This document shows, piece by piece, positions 19,463 to 30,600 of a stretch of 64,000 bases of DNA (positions are counted from its first letter, which is position 1; each line of letters begins with the position of its first letter). The stretch comes from Dichetophora obliterata (lineage: Eukaryota; Arthropoda; Insecta; Diptera; Sciomyzidae): contig OY986435.1 of NCBI GenBank assembly GCA_963920525.1, forward strand, positions 226,021,293 to 226,085,292, written 5' to 3'. Under the pieces are notes generated by a model. The model searched no databases. It was not told where the DNA came from and saw nothing but the letters and a program-made list of their open reading frames with translations. Both the position numbers and the translations under genes were made by a program.

Positions 19463-19840
19463 ACAAAATCTTATCAAAGTCTTGTATCAATATGCGTCAT
19501 CAAAAGAAAGTTGTAAAAATAAAAAAATGCTTTGATTTTTATATCAACAGGACTTAAGGCTGTGTGCGAATTTATATAAATGCGACATAAACTAAATTGT
19601 GTCGATAAGGCAGTGCTTCCTTATTTAGGAAGCATTTAGGTAGCTCGAGAATTACCTTAGCTATTTAGGAAGCACTGCCTTATCCACACAATTTAGTTTA
19701 AGTCTCATTTAGATCAATTCGCACACAGCCATAATGAACGTAGTAAGGCTTACACAAAAAATACTATAAATCTTATCAAAGTCTTGTATCAAAATGTGTT
19801 AGCAAAAAGCTTTGATTTTTATATCAACAGGACTTTAATA
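19463..19840. repeat. Direct repeat pair flanking a MITE
   Basis: Blocks AATCTTATCAAAGTCTTGTA and GCTTTGATTTTTATATCAAC occur in the same order at about 19466-19552 and again at 19768-19834. The MITE at 19558-19731 lies between them. This is either a local tandem duplication or a pre-existing tandem repeat opened by the MITE. Confidence 0.6.
19558..19731. mobile_element. Foldback MITE with long inverted arms
   Basis: Ends GGCTGTGTGCGAATT and AATTCGCACACAGCC are exact inverted partners. Further in, AAACTAAATTGTGT with GATAAGGCAGTGCTTCCTTA pair with their reverse complements, so most of the 174 bp folds into one hairpin. It is non-coding. Confidence 0.75.
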
Positions 19841-19964
19841 AACATAATAAGGTTTTGAGTTTTATATCGCGATGAATTATAAAGTTAATGTTTTGAGTGT
19901 GGTGAGTTGTTGGTAAATTTTGTAGTAAAGTGAGCATAATTCAGCCTTACTCGGAAAAAACAAC

Positions 19965-20165
19965 AAATCTGATAAAAGTCTTTATGTAAGCTTATTATTT
20001 TTCGATTAAAAATAAAAGTTAAAACTTGACTTTTTTTTTATAAAATATAACTGTTAAAACTTGACTTTTATTTCTTTGATAAAAAATAACAGTTAAAATT
20101 TGACTTTTATTTTTTCGATCAATAATAAAAGTTAAAATTTTACTTTAATATTTTCAATATAAAAA
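19965..20165. repeat. Degenerate AT-rich tandem repeat
   Basis: Three to four diverged units of the form 'AATAAAAGTTAAAACTTGACTTTT' spaced by T-runs and TCGAT. A related motif recurs near 20522-20570. Confidence 0.55.
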
Positions 20166-21259
20166 AATCAATATGCTGCGTAATGACTGTTCTATTGAAA
20201 TAACAAATAATTTTTATTATTGATCTTTACCAATAAAAATTTTATTTAATTATTATTTGATTAATTATAATTAATTATAATTATGTATAAAATTAAATTT
20301 ATCATAAAATTTAATAATTATTATTTTTTACACCTATTCGTAACATTTTTGCTAAGAAAAAAAAACATTACTATCGATCTTCATGTCGTTGCACATCGTT
20401 ATTTAAATGACATCGCTTATTTGCTTATCATTGCAGATTGTTTTTTCATTCATTTCGCAAACGACTGAGACAGTACCTACAAGAATATGATATAAGAAAT
20501 AAAATATGATTGCTCACCGAAAAAATAAAAGTAAAATTTAACCTTTATTTTTCATTATAAAAATATAAGTCAAATTTTAACTATTATATTTGATCAAAAT
20601 ATAATAAATAAAAATAACAATAAAAAATTGGTCAAAAGAATAACGATTATTTATTTACTTTTTTTAAAAAATCAGAAAAATTAAAATCATTAAAGATTAT
20701 TATTCCTTACCTAACAAGCATTACATTGCTATATTCAAATATCGAATCGACTCACTCTTTCCATTTGACTTTTTGAATAGAAATTTCGGAAATAACTGTT
20801 ATTTTCGGTCCTTGGTTTTTACTAAAAATGTAAGAAAAGTTGTAAATAATTTAATTTCGTGTTTGTTCGGCGTGCGCATACAACTGCAATATTGCAGCAT
20901 TGCTAAAGTATAACGTTCTATGAAGAAATTAAATGCATTACTGCATGCGTCCAAGGTTCCATTGAACATAATTTTTGCAATATTCATATGATTCATTGCC
21001 GATACAACGAAACAAATGCGTCAAAAGTATTAATTGCTATTGCAAATAAGTTTACACAAACAAAATATTCAGTTATTGCTTTTCATGATTTTTGTGAAAC
21101 CATTTATATCTAAAAATTGTGCTGTCAGCTTCTTCAAAAACCAATAACTTAAACCAAATCAGGGCGTACGAAAACAAGGTGAACGCCATTTTTAATGTTT
21201 TTTGTAAAAATCCAACATTTGAGTTGTCAAACCATAAAAAATCCACTTTTCTGTTATTT
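20166..21259. other. Very AT-rich intergenic DNA
   Basis: TTAATTATAATTAATTATAA-type low complexity around 20245-20285. No supported gene. Confidence 0.4.
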
Positions 21260-21532
21260 TCACTCATTAACATGTTTGACAGCTTTAGCAAAAGATTTAG
21301 ACGTCACGTTCACCTTACACCATGAACCAAACAGAACTATAGCTGGAAAATAGCTCGCACAGGACTGTATTTCATCTCCTTCTTTCACGAACAGAAAATC
21401 AGTTAGAGAAACAAAGAAAATATCTTTTCTATCCACGTCACGATAGACATAACGTCTTGCGCAGAACTGTGCAACTTTTTCTGCGTCTGTTGGCGTAATC
21501 TGTTGTATATTATTTTTGGGTGTGAGCGACAT
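21260..21532 (-). CDS. Unrecognised 90-codon ORF, possibly a first exon or relic
   Basis: Begins MSLTPKNNIQQITPTDAEKV and runs for 90 codons. Its composition is less AT-biased than the surroundings and protein-like (IFFVSLTDFLFVKEGDEI). I do not recognise a family. The reading contains donor-like GT sites (for example GTAAGG near 21313), so it might be the first exon of a gene whose other exons I cannot see, or a relic. Nothing is assigned. Confidence 0.25.
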   Translation of the reverse strand: MSLTPKNNIQQITPTDAEKVAQFCARRYVYRDVDRKDIFFVSLTDFLFVKEGDEIQSCASYFPAIVLFGSWCKVNVTSKSFAKAVKHVNE

Positions 21533-21590
21533 CAGAGGGACGTCAAATCGGTAATATGAGTAGGTAACTACGATCGCTACGAGTAAGGGT

Positions 21591-21722
21591 CATGTCACAC
21601 GCAGCGGACACGGACAAATGTTGTTGTTTTCACGGGTAAAAGAAGCTCTCTCAGTTTCCAGTTTCTTATTTTACCCGCGAAAGCAACAACATATTTGTAC
21701 GTGTCCGCGTTAGTGTGACATG
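21591..21722. mobile_element. Foldback MITE, about 50-bp arms
   Basis: CATGTCACACGCAGCGGACA at the left and its near-perfect reverse complement ending GTGTGACATG at the right enclose a roughly 30-bp loop; CAACAACAT/ATGTTGTTG are part of the arms. It is non-coding. Its outer sequence GTAAGGGTCATGTCAC (21585-21600) also has an inverted partner at about 24085-24100, so it may be the left end of a larger element. Confidence 0.7.
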
Positions 21723-23182
21723 CAGGGTTGCCAACACATACCTTTTCGCCCGGAGACTTCGGGCCTGAGGGCCGATCTCCGGCTTTCGCTCTAATCTATA
21801 TTTAAATCAAGTTTTTTTACAAAAAAATTTGTTTAACTTATTTATTAGTGTTGATTTACCCTGTTTTAGTGAATGTTTGAACCATTTGTCTTAATGAACG
21901 CTAATTTAACTTTGACGTTCTTTCTATTTCTTGAACTTCGTTTTTGAAGGAACGTTGTAACCAGTCGTAACTTTTCTTTTGGTAACTTGACCAAAGAAGT
22001 ACAATATAAGGAAGTGCTGTAATAGCAGAAAAGTGTGGTATTTTCTTTATTGGTATTGGTTCACACAAATACAGAAACAATCACAAAGGGCCGTATTCGG
22101 TTGCATCGTAAAAGAAGGCCCAAACTGTTAAAGTTTGTTCTTATGCATTAAAATTTTAGGAACATTTTAAGAATAGCAACAACTCTAATTATTTGAAAAA
22201 TTTCAGATCGCTCGCAATTGGCTTAGAAGTTATAGGTATCCAACGTTGGAAAAAGTGGACTAAAAATCTAGCTAATCTTTTAAGTTTTCCAACAAAACTA
22301 AATTTTATGGGTATCAAAAAGAGAGATAATACAAGTATCTATTCAACAAGATATCAAACATAAAAATACTTGCATTTAAGATGCAATCCTTTTTTTACTT
22401 AAAATCAAGAGGTTTTTCCAAATTTAATAAAAAACAACTAAATGTATTAATAGGAAGCCTTTGGCCGCTGCTTAGGGCTTACAAACCTCAGTAAGTACAA
22501 CACAGGCTTCTCTGTCTACAGTAATTCTGTATGTAGTTATCTTTTTAATAATTTTCTTTTTAATGTATTGCTTTCGTAAAAGGGAAACCTTTCGTTTTCA
22601 TACAAATTCTAATTATAAAAAAAAATATATCTTGAAAAGTTATGTATGGAATTTTATATTTGACACGTCGTTGAATAGATACGCGCATTACCTTTGTTTT
22701 AATACCCATAAAGCTTAGTTTTGTTGAAAAACTAGAAAAATAGCAAGATTTTACGGTAATTTTTCTAAATTTGAAGGCCTATAAATTCTAAACTGGAACT
22801 TTCATTACAAATTAAATTGGGTTAATTTCTTAAAATCCTTATTTTTTTGGGTTTTTCTGCCTAGTTGTTGTGTAAAAATCAGAAAAATTTAACAAACAGG
22901 TACTGAATCTGATTCACTATGCTGAAAACAAGAGCGCCCCAAAAATGTATTCAACTGTGAAAAATGACTGCGCCCCTGAAGCAGTGTTTGTGTTTTGACA
23001 GATGTGGTTTGATCAAACTGACGGAAAATCAACGGGGTCTAATTTGCATTTTTAAACCATTTTTAATTAGAAATATATACATTTTTAATAAAAATAAGTT
23101 AAAAAAATATCGTTAGAAACTAAATAAAGCACTTTTGTTAAAAGAATTCAAACCGTATGGACATATTTAACTGCGGAACGAA
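21723..23182. other. Intergenic DNA, no gene recognised
   Basis: AT-rich without supported ORFs. The left edge (CAGGGTTGCCAAC, 21723-21735) has an inverted match GTTGGCAACCCTG near 24072-24084, consistent with a 2.5-kb terminal-repeat element of unknown class. Confidence 0.35.
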
Positions 23183-23460
23183 AGCGCATTGTTTATAAGT
23201 TTTCGGGAACTTTTACCATTCTTAACCGCAGAACTCATGTTGAATTTATTTTTGTGGTTTGTTTCTTTGATTTTGTTGCTTTTTAAGCAGTGAAAAATGC
23301 TTAAAATTAAATAATTTTCAACTATTTTTCTAAGCAGTCTTCCAATCAGATGCCAGGGTTCTCAGAAATGTCAAAAAAACACTTTCTTTCTCGCTCGCAC
23401 AATTTACGAAAGGTGCGACAGTTCACGTACAGTGTATGTGTTAGCAACACCATTTCCTTA
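23183..23460 (+). repeat. Dispersed repeat family C, copy 2
   Basis: Reverse-complement match of 4280-4460, including AAGTTTTCGGGAAC, AATTTATTTTTGTGGTT and GACAGTTCACGTACAGTGTA. Non-coding. Confidence 0.55.
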
Positions 23461-24816
23461 TATTTTTCTTTGAACTTGACGAACACGTTTCTGTTTTTCT
23501 TTTTCTTTTGAGTTCTGCGGCCAAGGCTCATTTATAAGGTTGTGGTACTTGAGAGCGAACTCGATCGAACTGTCAGAATGGATGAAAAGAAATGAAGAAC
23601 ATGAATGCTTAGAACAAAGAAAAACGCAATGACAGTTCGAGCAAAGGCTGGAAAAAGAGTGCATTTCTCTCAAGTGCCACAACCTTATAAATGAAACTTG
23701 TCTGCGGCTGAATTTTAAATTAATGTTTGCAGTTCAATTTATGTAAGTTCGGTCAATAATTTGTGTTTTGTGTATTAACTGATACAAAACTATTTTAGGG
23801 AACAGCATAATAGAATCTAGTCGCAAGAGGAAACATTACTTAACATCTTTTAACAACGATTGGCTCTCGATACCAAGCTACAAATATTGGTTGCTGAAAG
23901 AAAACGAGTTCACGGGAAAATGCAAATTGTGTTGTGTCACATTGGTTGTTAAAAATTAATGTTATGACTATGTATGAAAAAACCAAAGAAAAAATTAATT
24001 TTTTAATTAAAAGCAAGCAGACCATAAAAAAATTATTAAATAAAAAAGCTCCGGGCCTGGGCTTTTCAAAAGTTGGCAACCCTGGTGACATGCCCCTTAC
24101 AGGAACGAGCTACTAGGCACTAATTCTCGGATCAAGTTTATACCAAGCCTCTAGGAAATGGAAACATTCCCAGATTTAAGCAAAAAACATTCCAAAGAAT
24201 GTTGGAAGTATTTCCTTTCGTTGAACACTCATGGAAACATATGAGCTTATAACAATTTAGATAAATTATCGGCAAGGTGCTGAAGCAGCTTACTAAGGAG
24301 TAAGTTTTAATCTAGAATATTGAAGTATATATGTGATATATTTCCTGTTTTTTCAAAACTACATATGGACCGTGCTTCGTGGTTAGTTGCTGTCATCAAC
24401 TGGACAAAAACAAAATTAGAGTCTGTCATGAGAGTCACTTAAAATATGATGACAGTTTTGTTGTCACTGCCTGCCAAGTGAAGTGGATAAGCATGTCTAC
24501 TGGTGACTGGTGGAGCAGACACGAAATTTTCTTGAAGTATTTTGTGATGGAACGAGTGGGCAATACTCTTCCAAGGATTTCTTACTAAACGGCCCACTAG
24601 AAGGGCTTTAACATGCCGGGAAGGGTTAAGACTAATTGCCATGCACATTGGACCTAGGCGTTAAACATTTTAAATGCAAAAAGTTTGTTTAAGTTATTTT
24701 TTATGGCCGATTGCTTTGTTAATTATTAAATCGCAGTAGTTATATGAAAAAATCACAAAATAAAAAATTATCTAAAAATTTATTTTAAGTTTTTGTATTA
24801 AAATAAAAAATTTTAC
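23461..24816. other. Intergenic DNA, no gene recognised
   Basis: Short ORFs only; the one at 24379-24588 has no recognisable similarity. Confidence 0.35.
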
Positions 24817-25395
24817 AACACTCTGGTGCCGCAGCAAGATATTCCAAAGGTTTGCTTGGTGGTGGAATTTTGTATTTTGTCTATGGAGTCTTGTATATTT
24901 TCTCGTCCTTTTTCTCAACAACAGAAACATTATCTGGCAATGGTTTCTTGGGACCATCATCAGACCATCGACGAACTTTATAGATATTGCACGTTGAGCA
25001 CGCAACTTGTCAGAGGCTACGACCTCACAACCCTTTACTCCAGACTCCATATTGAAACGGAGCACAACAAAGCAAGCGCGACGCACAGCTAATCCACCGC
25101 TAAGTTTTCAGCGCAGCAACTCGGCTTGAGCAATAGCGCAAAAACTTTCTAGGCATTCAAGTCAATAAAGTCGGGTTCAAATTGAAACGCTTCTGTACCA
25201 TTGCAGTTAACTCTCGAATGAGATGTCCCTTCTCTGCCATAACCTGCTGGGTTTTAGTTGCCATGATGATGATTTCAGTGCGCAATTGTGTGACACGCAC
25301 CTCAACTTTGGAGTAACCATCTTCAGTAAGTTTGCGAATGAGTTTAATTCAGCCTTTAACAAGCCATCGGCAACAAAACAGCGTTTTTTTATATT
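24817..25395 (-). pseudogene. RpS3 (pseudogene): Ribosomal protein S3 pseudogene
   Basis: Reading the minus strand through three frames recovers most of RpS3 in order. [12 protein letters not shown] comes first, then the [12 protein letters not shown] block with the KH-domain [11 protein letters not shown], then [20 protein letters not shown] with CEVVAS.KLR.QRA and KFVDGLM, and finally [14 protein letters not shown] and [11 protein letters not shown] in another frame. The HSGDPCNDY to LGIKVK segment between KFVDGLM and GPKKPLP is deleted. Several frameshifts and at least one stop (after YKTP) disable it. No introns are visible, which fits a processed copy, but I see no poly(A) tail or target duplication. 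Confidence 0.88.
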
Positions 25396-26727
25396 AGCTG
25401 CGTTCCATTCGCTTGAAAATAATCCAGATTATTTATTTTACATGAAAAGCAAAAACAAAAAAAAATAATCCTATAACAAATAGGATTATTTTTGCTATCC
25501 ATATAAAATTGGGATATAGCCTTAAAAAATTTTAAACCTAGGTACCGCAATTGTATATTTTTATGAGCCGTCATTTCATTTTTTCAATTATTTGTTTGTT
25601 CGATACAATGACTATAAGGTAGCCATGACAGCTGCCTATTTTCTCACGAGCTGTGACCATCGAATGTTAAGCAAAAGAAAACAAAACAAACCACGTGTGT
25701 CACAGACATTGGACGCATTCAGCGAAGCCAACAATTGCACTTTAGTTATTAATATAATTGCATAATATTAATAATTAAATGAAATTATTTACAATTTTTC
25801 TGACGATTAGAGTAAAACACATTAAGAGAAAAACATCGTTCACTAAAGTATAGCTACCATAACAGTTCACAATAGTTTTGAACGACACACGTTCTCATGA
25901 CACCTAATAGTTATTGTATCATGATTGCTTGTTTGAATTTAATTTTGACTGCAACGGTAGTGCCCTCTACGAGTCGTTTTTCTTGCCGTTCCTTTGAGAA
26001 AATTTGCTATCGCGATTATATTAAGGCGAAAGGAACGCAGCTATTGTGGGGATAATTTTTGTTTTGGAATGTCAATTTTGAATATTTTCACAACTTACAC
26101 AGAACATGGTTAAAAAATATATATTAAAAGCAAAAAATTTGTTTAAAATATATATTATTAAAATCAAAAATTTCACATTCAAATTGGCAAAACAGAGTTA
26201 TATTTTTTTATGTGAAGAAATAAAAATAGCGTAAGACCGAATTTTAAGATTGCTAGACTTCCGATTTTGGGGTTTCAGCTAAAACTCAGTATCAGCTAGA
26301 AACGAGTTTCAAATTGAAGTTTTTCTGCCTTAGATCTTCGTGAAGAAATGAATTAGTACTCGGGAGAGAACTAAAAATAGGTCTAATACTCGGACTAGCA
26401 TTAAAAATCTGTGAAGAAATCGGCCGTAAAGTCTATAGTGTGCGGTGTCTATTAAAAACATGAACGTTTTCGCTTAGCACACCGACTTTTTACTGTGCGT
26501 AAAGAATACTCCTACCCTATAAAATACTTCAAACTTTGTGAAAAAATAACAAAGAGGAATTCCAAATAGTTTCACTCTACACTGGTTTTTTGTTGCATTC
26601 TCGGTATAATTTTTGTTAAATTTATGAGTTTGAAATGTTTTAATCCGTAAAACATAAGCTTATATCCCTATCCATAGAATACTTAACACACATTAAAGCA
26701 GCTGTTCCAGCTAAAGGAAATTGCGAA
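25396..26727. other. Intergenic DNA and probable promoter/5' UTR of the next gene
   Basis: At 25617-25690 lies a copy of the repeat that flanks the LTR element at 50170-50245 (shared TATTTTCTCACGAGCT and GACCATCGAAT). The last 250 bp before 26728 should hold the promoter and 5' UTR of the spindle-F-like gene. Confidence 0.4.
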
Positions 26728-27987
26728 ATGGACGCTTCAAATGCGCCAGATCAAACATTGGCGTCCCAGTTCGCCTTACGTGTCGCCCTGCAAACAATGA
26801 AGGAGCGCTGCATTTCGTTACAAAAACGACTGACAGCGGCCGAAGAAGAGAATCAGGAGTTACGCGATCGATTGGAGAATGAACCACATGCCACCAAGCT
26901 AGCTTCCAAAGCTGGTAGCATGGTAGAGAATTATCAACTTCGTTATCAGGTTGCAGAACTCGACCGTCAAAAGATGCAACTAAGTGAACACATAAACATG
27001 GTGTCCACTGAAAACCGCAAACTATGGTCACGACTATCTCAGATTGCCAAAGAGAAGGATCCAGATTGCGGCACTACCAGCACCGGGTTGACTGCTAACG
27101 CTGCCAAAGATAACAATTGCATACTAACTAACGATGCCACAATCACAAGTCCACGCGGAAACAATGCCAATCAGAATCTTATACGCTCCAAAACATTCAC
27201 ACAGCATTCGCCTAATCCTAATTTACGTCACAAAATCATGCCACCTGACAGCGTGGGTGACGATATAAAAGACAAGAGTCTGGAAGAAATAACGCTGGAA
27301 ACGTATCAACAGAACGAGAGTGGTGCTGGTGAAGATAACGCTGTGGAGATAGCAACAGAAGCTGAGCTAGGTTTCGCCTACCTAATTGTTGACGAATCGG
27401 CTAATAGTAGCGATACAGAGCTCAATGCCGAAGCTAAGAAATGTATTGATGGATTTGAGGAAATGCGTCGCGAAGCTATGGAGCATCAGCAAGAATTAAA
27501 TGCAGCACTTACAATGTTTGAGACCAAAATAGGTAAAGTAAAAATCGGAGTTTATTATTGTTATAACTGTGCAATATATCACTATTTTTTAGCTCTGACT
27601 CATTGTGCGGAATGCGAAAAAAAATCGCAAAAACCTGAAACGGCTGACAAAAGCCTTGAGACTGATGATAGTCTTAGCGAATTGAAGCTGTATAATGGCC
27701 AAATAACAACACCAACAAACCCAGATCTACTTAGCACCCAAACGTCCAAATTAAATCTGGATGAAGGCTCAGTCACACAGCCGCATCTCAATATAATACA
27801 AGAGAAAGTGCAGGCTGATGAATATGACAAAACCTGCCCCATGTGCGGTAAAGTTTTTTCAAGCGCTGTGAAGTTTATTGTATTTCGTGAGCATGTCGAG
27901 ACACATTTCATTGATGACTCCAGCGACATGGAGCCCAGCATGGAACGAAATTTTGAATTTATATCTCATACGGTTGGTGATTTCTGA
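26728..27987 (+). CDS. Coiled-coil protein with C-terminal TAX1BP1-type zinc finger, spindle-F-like
   Basis: The N-terminal 60 residues (LRVALQTMKERCISLQKRLT, then AAEEENQELRDRLENE) and residues 75-110 are strongly heptad-like coiled coils. The middle is polar and probably disordered. The C-terminus has CPMCGKVF...F.EHVETHF, a C2H2 finger like the ubiquitin-binding finger of TAX1BP1/CALCOCO adaptors. The overall plan resembles Drosophila Spindle-F, a microtubule-associated partner of the IKK-epsilon kinase Ik2; this name is tentative. The ATG at 26728 has a good context (GCGAAATGG). A 60-nt GT-AG intron (27533-27592) lies inside the open frame and keeps frame (phase 1, joining ETKI-A-LTHC); spliced length is 399 residues, unspliced 419. 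The intact frame suggests a working gene. Confidence 0.8.
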   Translation: MDASNAPDQTLASQFALRVALQTMKERCISLQKRLTAAEEENQELRDRLENEPHATKLASKAGSMVENYQLRYQVAELDRQKMQLSEHINMVSTENRKLWSRLSQIAKEKDPDCGTTSTGLTANAAKDNNCILTNDATITSPRGNNANQNLIRSKTFTQHSPNPNLRHKIMPPDSVGDDIKDKSLEEITLETYQQNESGAGEDNAVEIATEAELGFAYLIVDESANSSDTELNAEAKKCIDGFEEMRREAMEHQQELNAALTMFETKIGKVKIGVYYCYNCAIYHYFLALTHCAECEKKSQKPETADKSLETDDSLSELKLYNGQITTPTNPDLLSTQTSKLNLDEGSVTQPHLNIIQEKVQADEYDKTCPMCGKVFSSAVKFIVFREHVETHFIDDSSDMEPSMERNFEFISHTVGDF

Positions 27988-29441
27988 CAAAGCAAAAAAA
28001 TATATTTCTCATCAGAACTCTGAACTTGTTCAGACGAGTTGTTTGAATTATTGTTTTCTTAGAAAATATTGTACCTATTATTGCTATAAACATTAATTTA
28101 TAAGTTTATTACATAAGCTCTTAAGTTCTTCGTAATCATAACATTTTACATATTATTGAAATTTTTTACAACTGCTTTGGGGTTAGAAAAAAAAAACAAA
28201 ATGAAGTCCTAATAAACATGAACTTACATTTTAAGATTTTTTTAATTGGCAAACAATAAGCTTTATTCCTTAAATAAAAGATATTTTATAAATTATATTT
28301 TATACTTTTAAGCTGTAATCAAAATATATACCATAAAGTTTAAAAATAAATGAAGAAAAACAAATATCAGAAGTATCTGTCTCACAAAAAAGTAATGAGT
28401 TTTATGTCGGTGTTAATTTTTTAATTTATTCAATGGTGGTTCTGTCTAAAAGTTGTGTATGGCGAGAATTTTTTTCAGAGTAACAAGTAAGGTTAAATTT
28501 TTAGTTTTACTTTTGCCAAAGAACGGCAAGTTTAAAGTAGTTAAGTTTTTAACTTATATATTGTAACTAAAAATCTTATCTTCTTACTTTTTTCTTCACA
28601 CACTATAAATTCTCTATTAACAGCTGCAAAATCTGCATTTATATTCAGAATTTTAAGTAAAACTAAATAACTACAAGAATCCATTCAACGAATGCAAAAT
28701 TAATTCATAAATAAGATTTTGAATTAACATTCAATATTAAAAAAAATTGATTTATTATTAATTTTCGTTAGTCAGAATAACGAATCAGTTTTTTATTCAT
28801 ATGAATGCTATTCACAAACAGACCAATTCTGAATGATATTTTCGGAGAATCGGAAAAGAGAGTTTTAATTTTTAAGATAAAGTTCAAAAACATTTTGGAT
28901 CTTTTAAATGCCAATTTGTTCATCAATCGTCAATATTAATGAATGTAAAAAAACAAATATGATATATTTATCTGCTATCTTAAAAATGAAAACTCCCTTT
29001 TCCGATTCCCCGGGAAAAAACATTCAATTCAAAATTCAATTCAATTCTGAGAATATTAAATTTTTAATAATTATTTATTTGCTATTCATTATTAATTTTT
29101 TATTAATTACTTATTATTAAATTTTTTTATTCATTATTAGGGCAAGGAGTCTCATGTACTAAAAAAAAATCGAAAATATTTAGACATAAAAGTATAACTT
29201 ATAAGTAATCTTCTTTTCAAAATATGTCTCATTAAATTTAAATGGTAGCAAATAAAAAACAGCAAAAATATGCAAAATCAACATGCATTTATTGTAAAAT
29301 AAACAAAAATATACGCAATAAATATGGGCATTTCCAAACTAGCGTTACGTACGGTTTGCACGCAGAAATATAAAAAAAGAATGGAAAAGTCTAATTTTTA
29401 GAACGGTTTTTTATATTTGCGTAGTAATTAAGTAGCGTAGA
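27988..29441. other. 3' UTR of the spindle-F-like gene, then AT-rich DNA
   Basis: AATAAA occurs at 28211-28216, a candidate poly(A) signal for the upstream gene. The rest is AT-rich without a supported gene. Confidence 0.4.
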
Positions 29442-29442
29442 A

Positions 29443-29477
<35 letters not shown>

Positions 29478-29480
29478 AAT
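29442..29480. repeat. GAA microsatellite
   Basis: (GAA)n with one interruption (GAGGAA). Confidence 0.9.
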
Positions 29481-29674
29481 AAGAAGTTGCGTAGTAATAT
29501 TAAGTAAGAAACTTGGTTCATAAAACTAAAACCCGACTACCTAAAAGCTCGCTCTCAAAAGTATGAAATAAGAAAATATTCTCATCTAAAATTGTTATGT
29601 ACAAGCTATTAATTTTTTTTTGTCCAGAAAAGACTCTTTTTGGCTTTCCAGGGAGACGCGTTCCAGGGAGTCCT

Positions 29675-29837
29675 ACACCGTTCGGTATCAAAAAAACACC
29701 GTGTCAAAGTGTAGGAATTTAATATCTGAAAGAGCATATTTTTAACACCGAACGGTGTAAAAAGTAAATATCAGATAGGATGTTAGGTGTTTATTTATAA
29801 TACGCAAAATGAAAATTTTTTTAGCACCGAATGGTGT
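29675..29837. repeat. Three copies of a near-palindromic ACACCG motif
   Basis: ACACCGTTCGGTAT (29675), ACACCGAACGGTGT (29745) and GCACCGAATGGTGT (29824) are spaced by about 70-80 bp. It may be a small diverged tandem array or transposon subterminal repeats. Confidence 0.5.
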
Positions 29838-29901
29838 AATTTTAAACATCGAAATGATGTTTTTTAAAATTTTTATTAAATTGTCATTAAATTTATTTTT
29901 A

Positions 29902-29946
29902 AATGAAATAAGCCCCAAATAAAACTTGATTGGGGCTTATTTCATT
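29902..29946. repeat. Perfect 16-bp stem hairpin
   Basis: AATGAAATAAGCCCCA and its exact reverse complement flank a 13-nt loop. The GC-rich inner stem and A/T outer stem resemble a stem-loop terminator in form, but no gene is attached; probably a MITE fragment. Confidence 0.7.
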
Positions 29947-30125
29947 GGACTTTATTTCATAATAACCAATCGCGCGATTTTTTATGAAAAATTTTTCATA
30001 GGAATCTGCATTTGAAAACTGTTAAAATTATTGTTCGGTAATTGTATTATAACGGTAAAAATTTTTCGATTGCGGCGCTTTGTTTTTATTACCTAATTAT
30101 TTGAAATTAGAACGTATAAATATAT

Positions 30126-30308
30126 TGCATTATTATTGAAGTTTGCTTTACAAATAAAAATAACACAATTCTTAAACCATGCAAACATGGAAAAATTTGT
30201 CGGGCATGTTTTGATGAAAGTAATAAAAGAAATCTTGAAAATGACACACTCACATTATGTCCATTTTGTAAACAAGTAGTTGGTCATGTGGAAGAGTCCT
30301 ATATTTAA
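30126..30308 (+). pseudogene. RING-finger (C3HC4) relic or exon
   Basis: The reading ends with KPCKHGKICRACFDE, a 15-residue spacer, then LCPFCKQVVGHVEESY and a stop. The C-x-H-x3-C-x2-C ... C-x2-C spacing is that of the second half of an IAP/MAPL-type RING. The first half is present as C-I-I-I-E-V-C, which has wrong spacing for the first zinc pair, and a stop lies just upstream. It could be a last exon or a decayed copy. In the family, such RINGs act as E3 ubiquitin ligases. No neighbouring exon is identified. Confidence 0.45.
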
Positions 30309-30452
30309 CAAAATTAAATATAAATTTATTATCAATACTCTATCTAATGAAATCTAGTTTTTGTTACATTAAAAACATCATTTTTTGTTGAAAAATAATA
30401 AAATTATTAACATTATTTTACCTTTTTACAACGTTTTATGCTAAAAATAAAA

Positions 30453-30600
30453 TCGGTCATATCCCCCATTGGGGATTATGTCCGCCAACTACGTCGGACA
30501 TAGCCCCCCAGTCAAATTGGGGGTTATGTCCGCGGTATGGGACGGACTTAACCCCCAATAAAAAAATGGGGGTTATGTCTCTGGGGGTTATGTCACGGCA
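30453..30600. repeat. Cluster of GGGGGTTATGTCC modules in both orientations
   Basis: About seven variants of GGGGGTTATGTC(C), direct and inverted, in under 150 bp. Examples are at 30453-30483, 30496-30507, 30519-30532, 30543-30556, 30567-30579 and 30583-30595. The block is GC-rich inside very AT-rich DNA. Its ends are undefined. Confidence 0.6.

Noticed and set aside
24379..24588. 69-residue ORF
   Set aside because: No similarity and no gene context.
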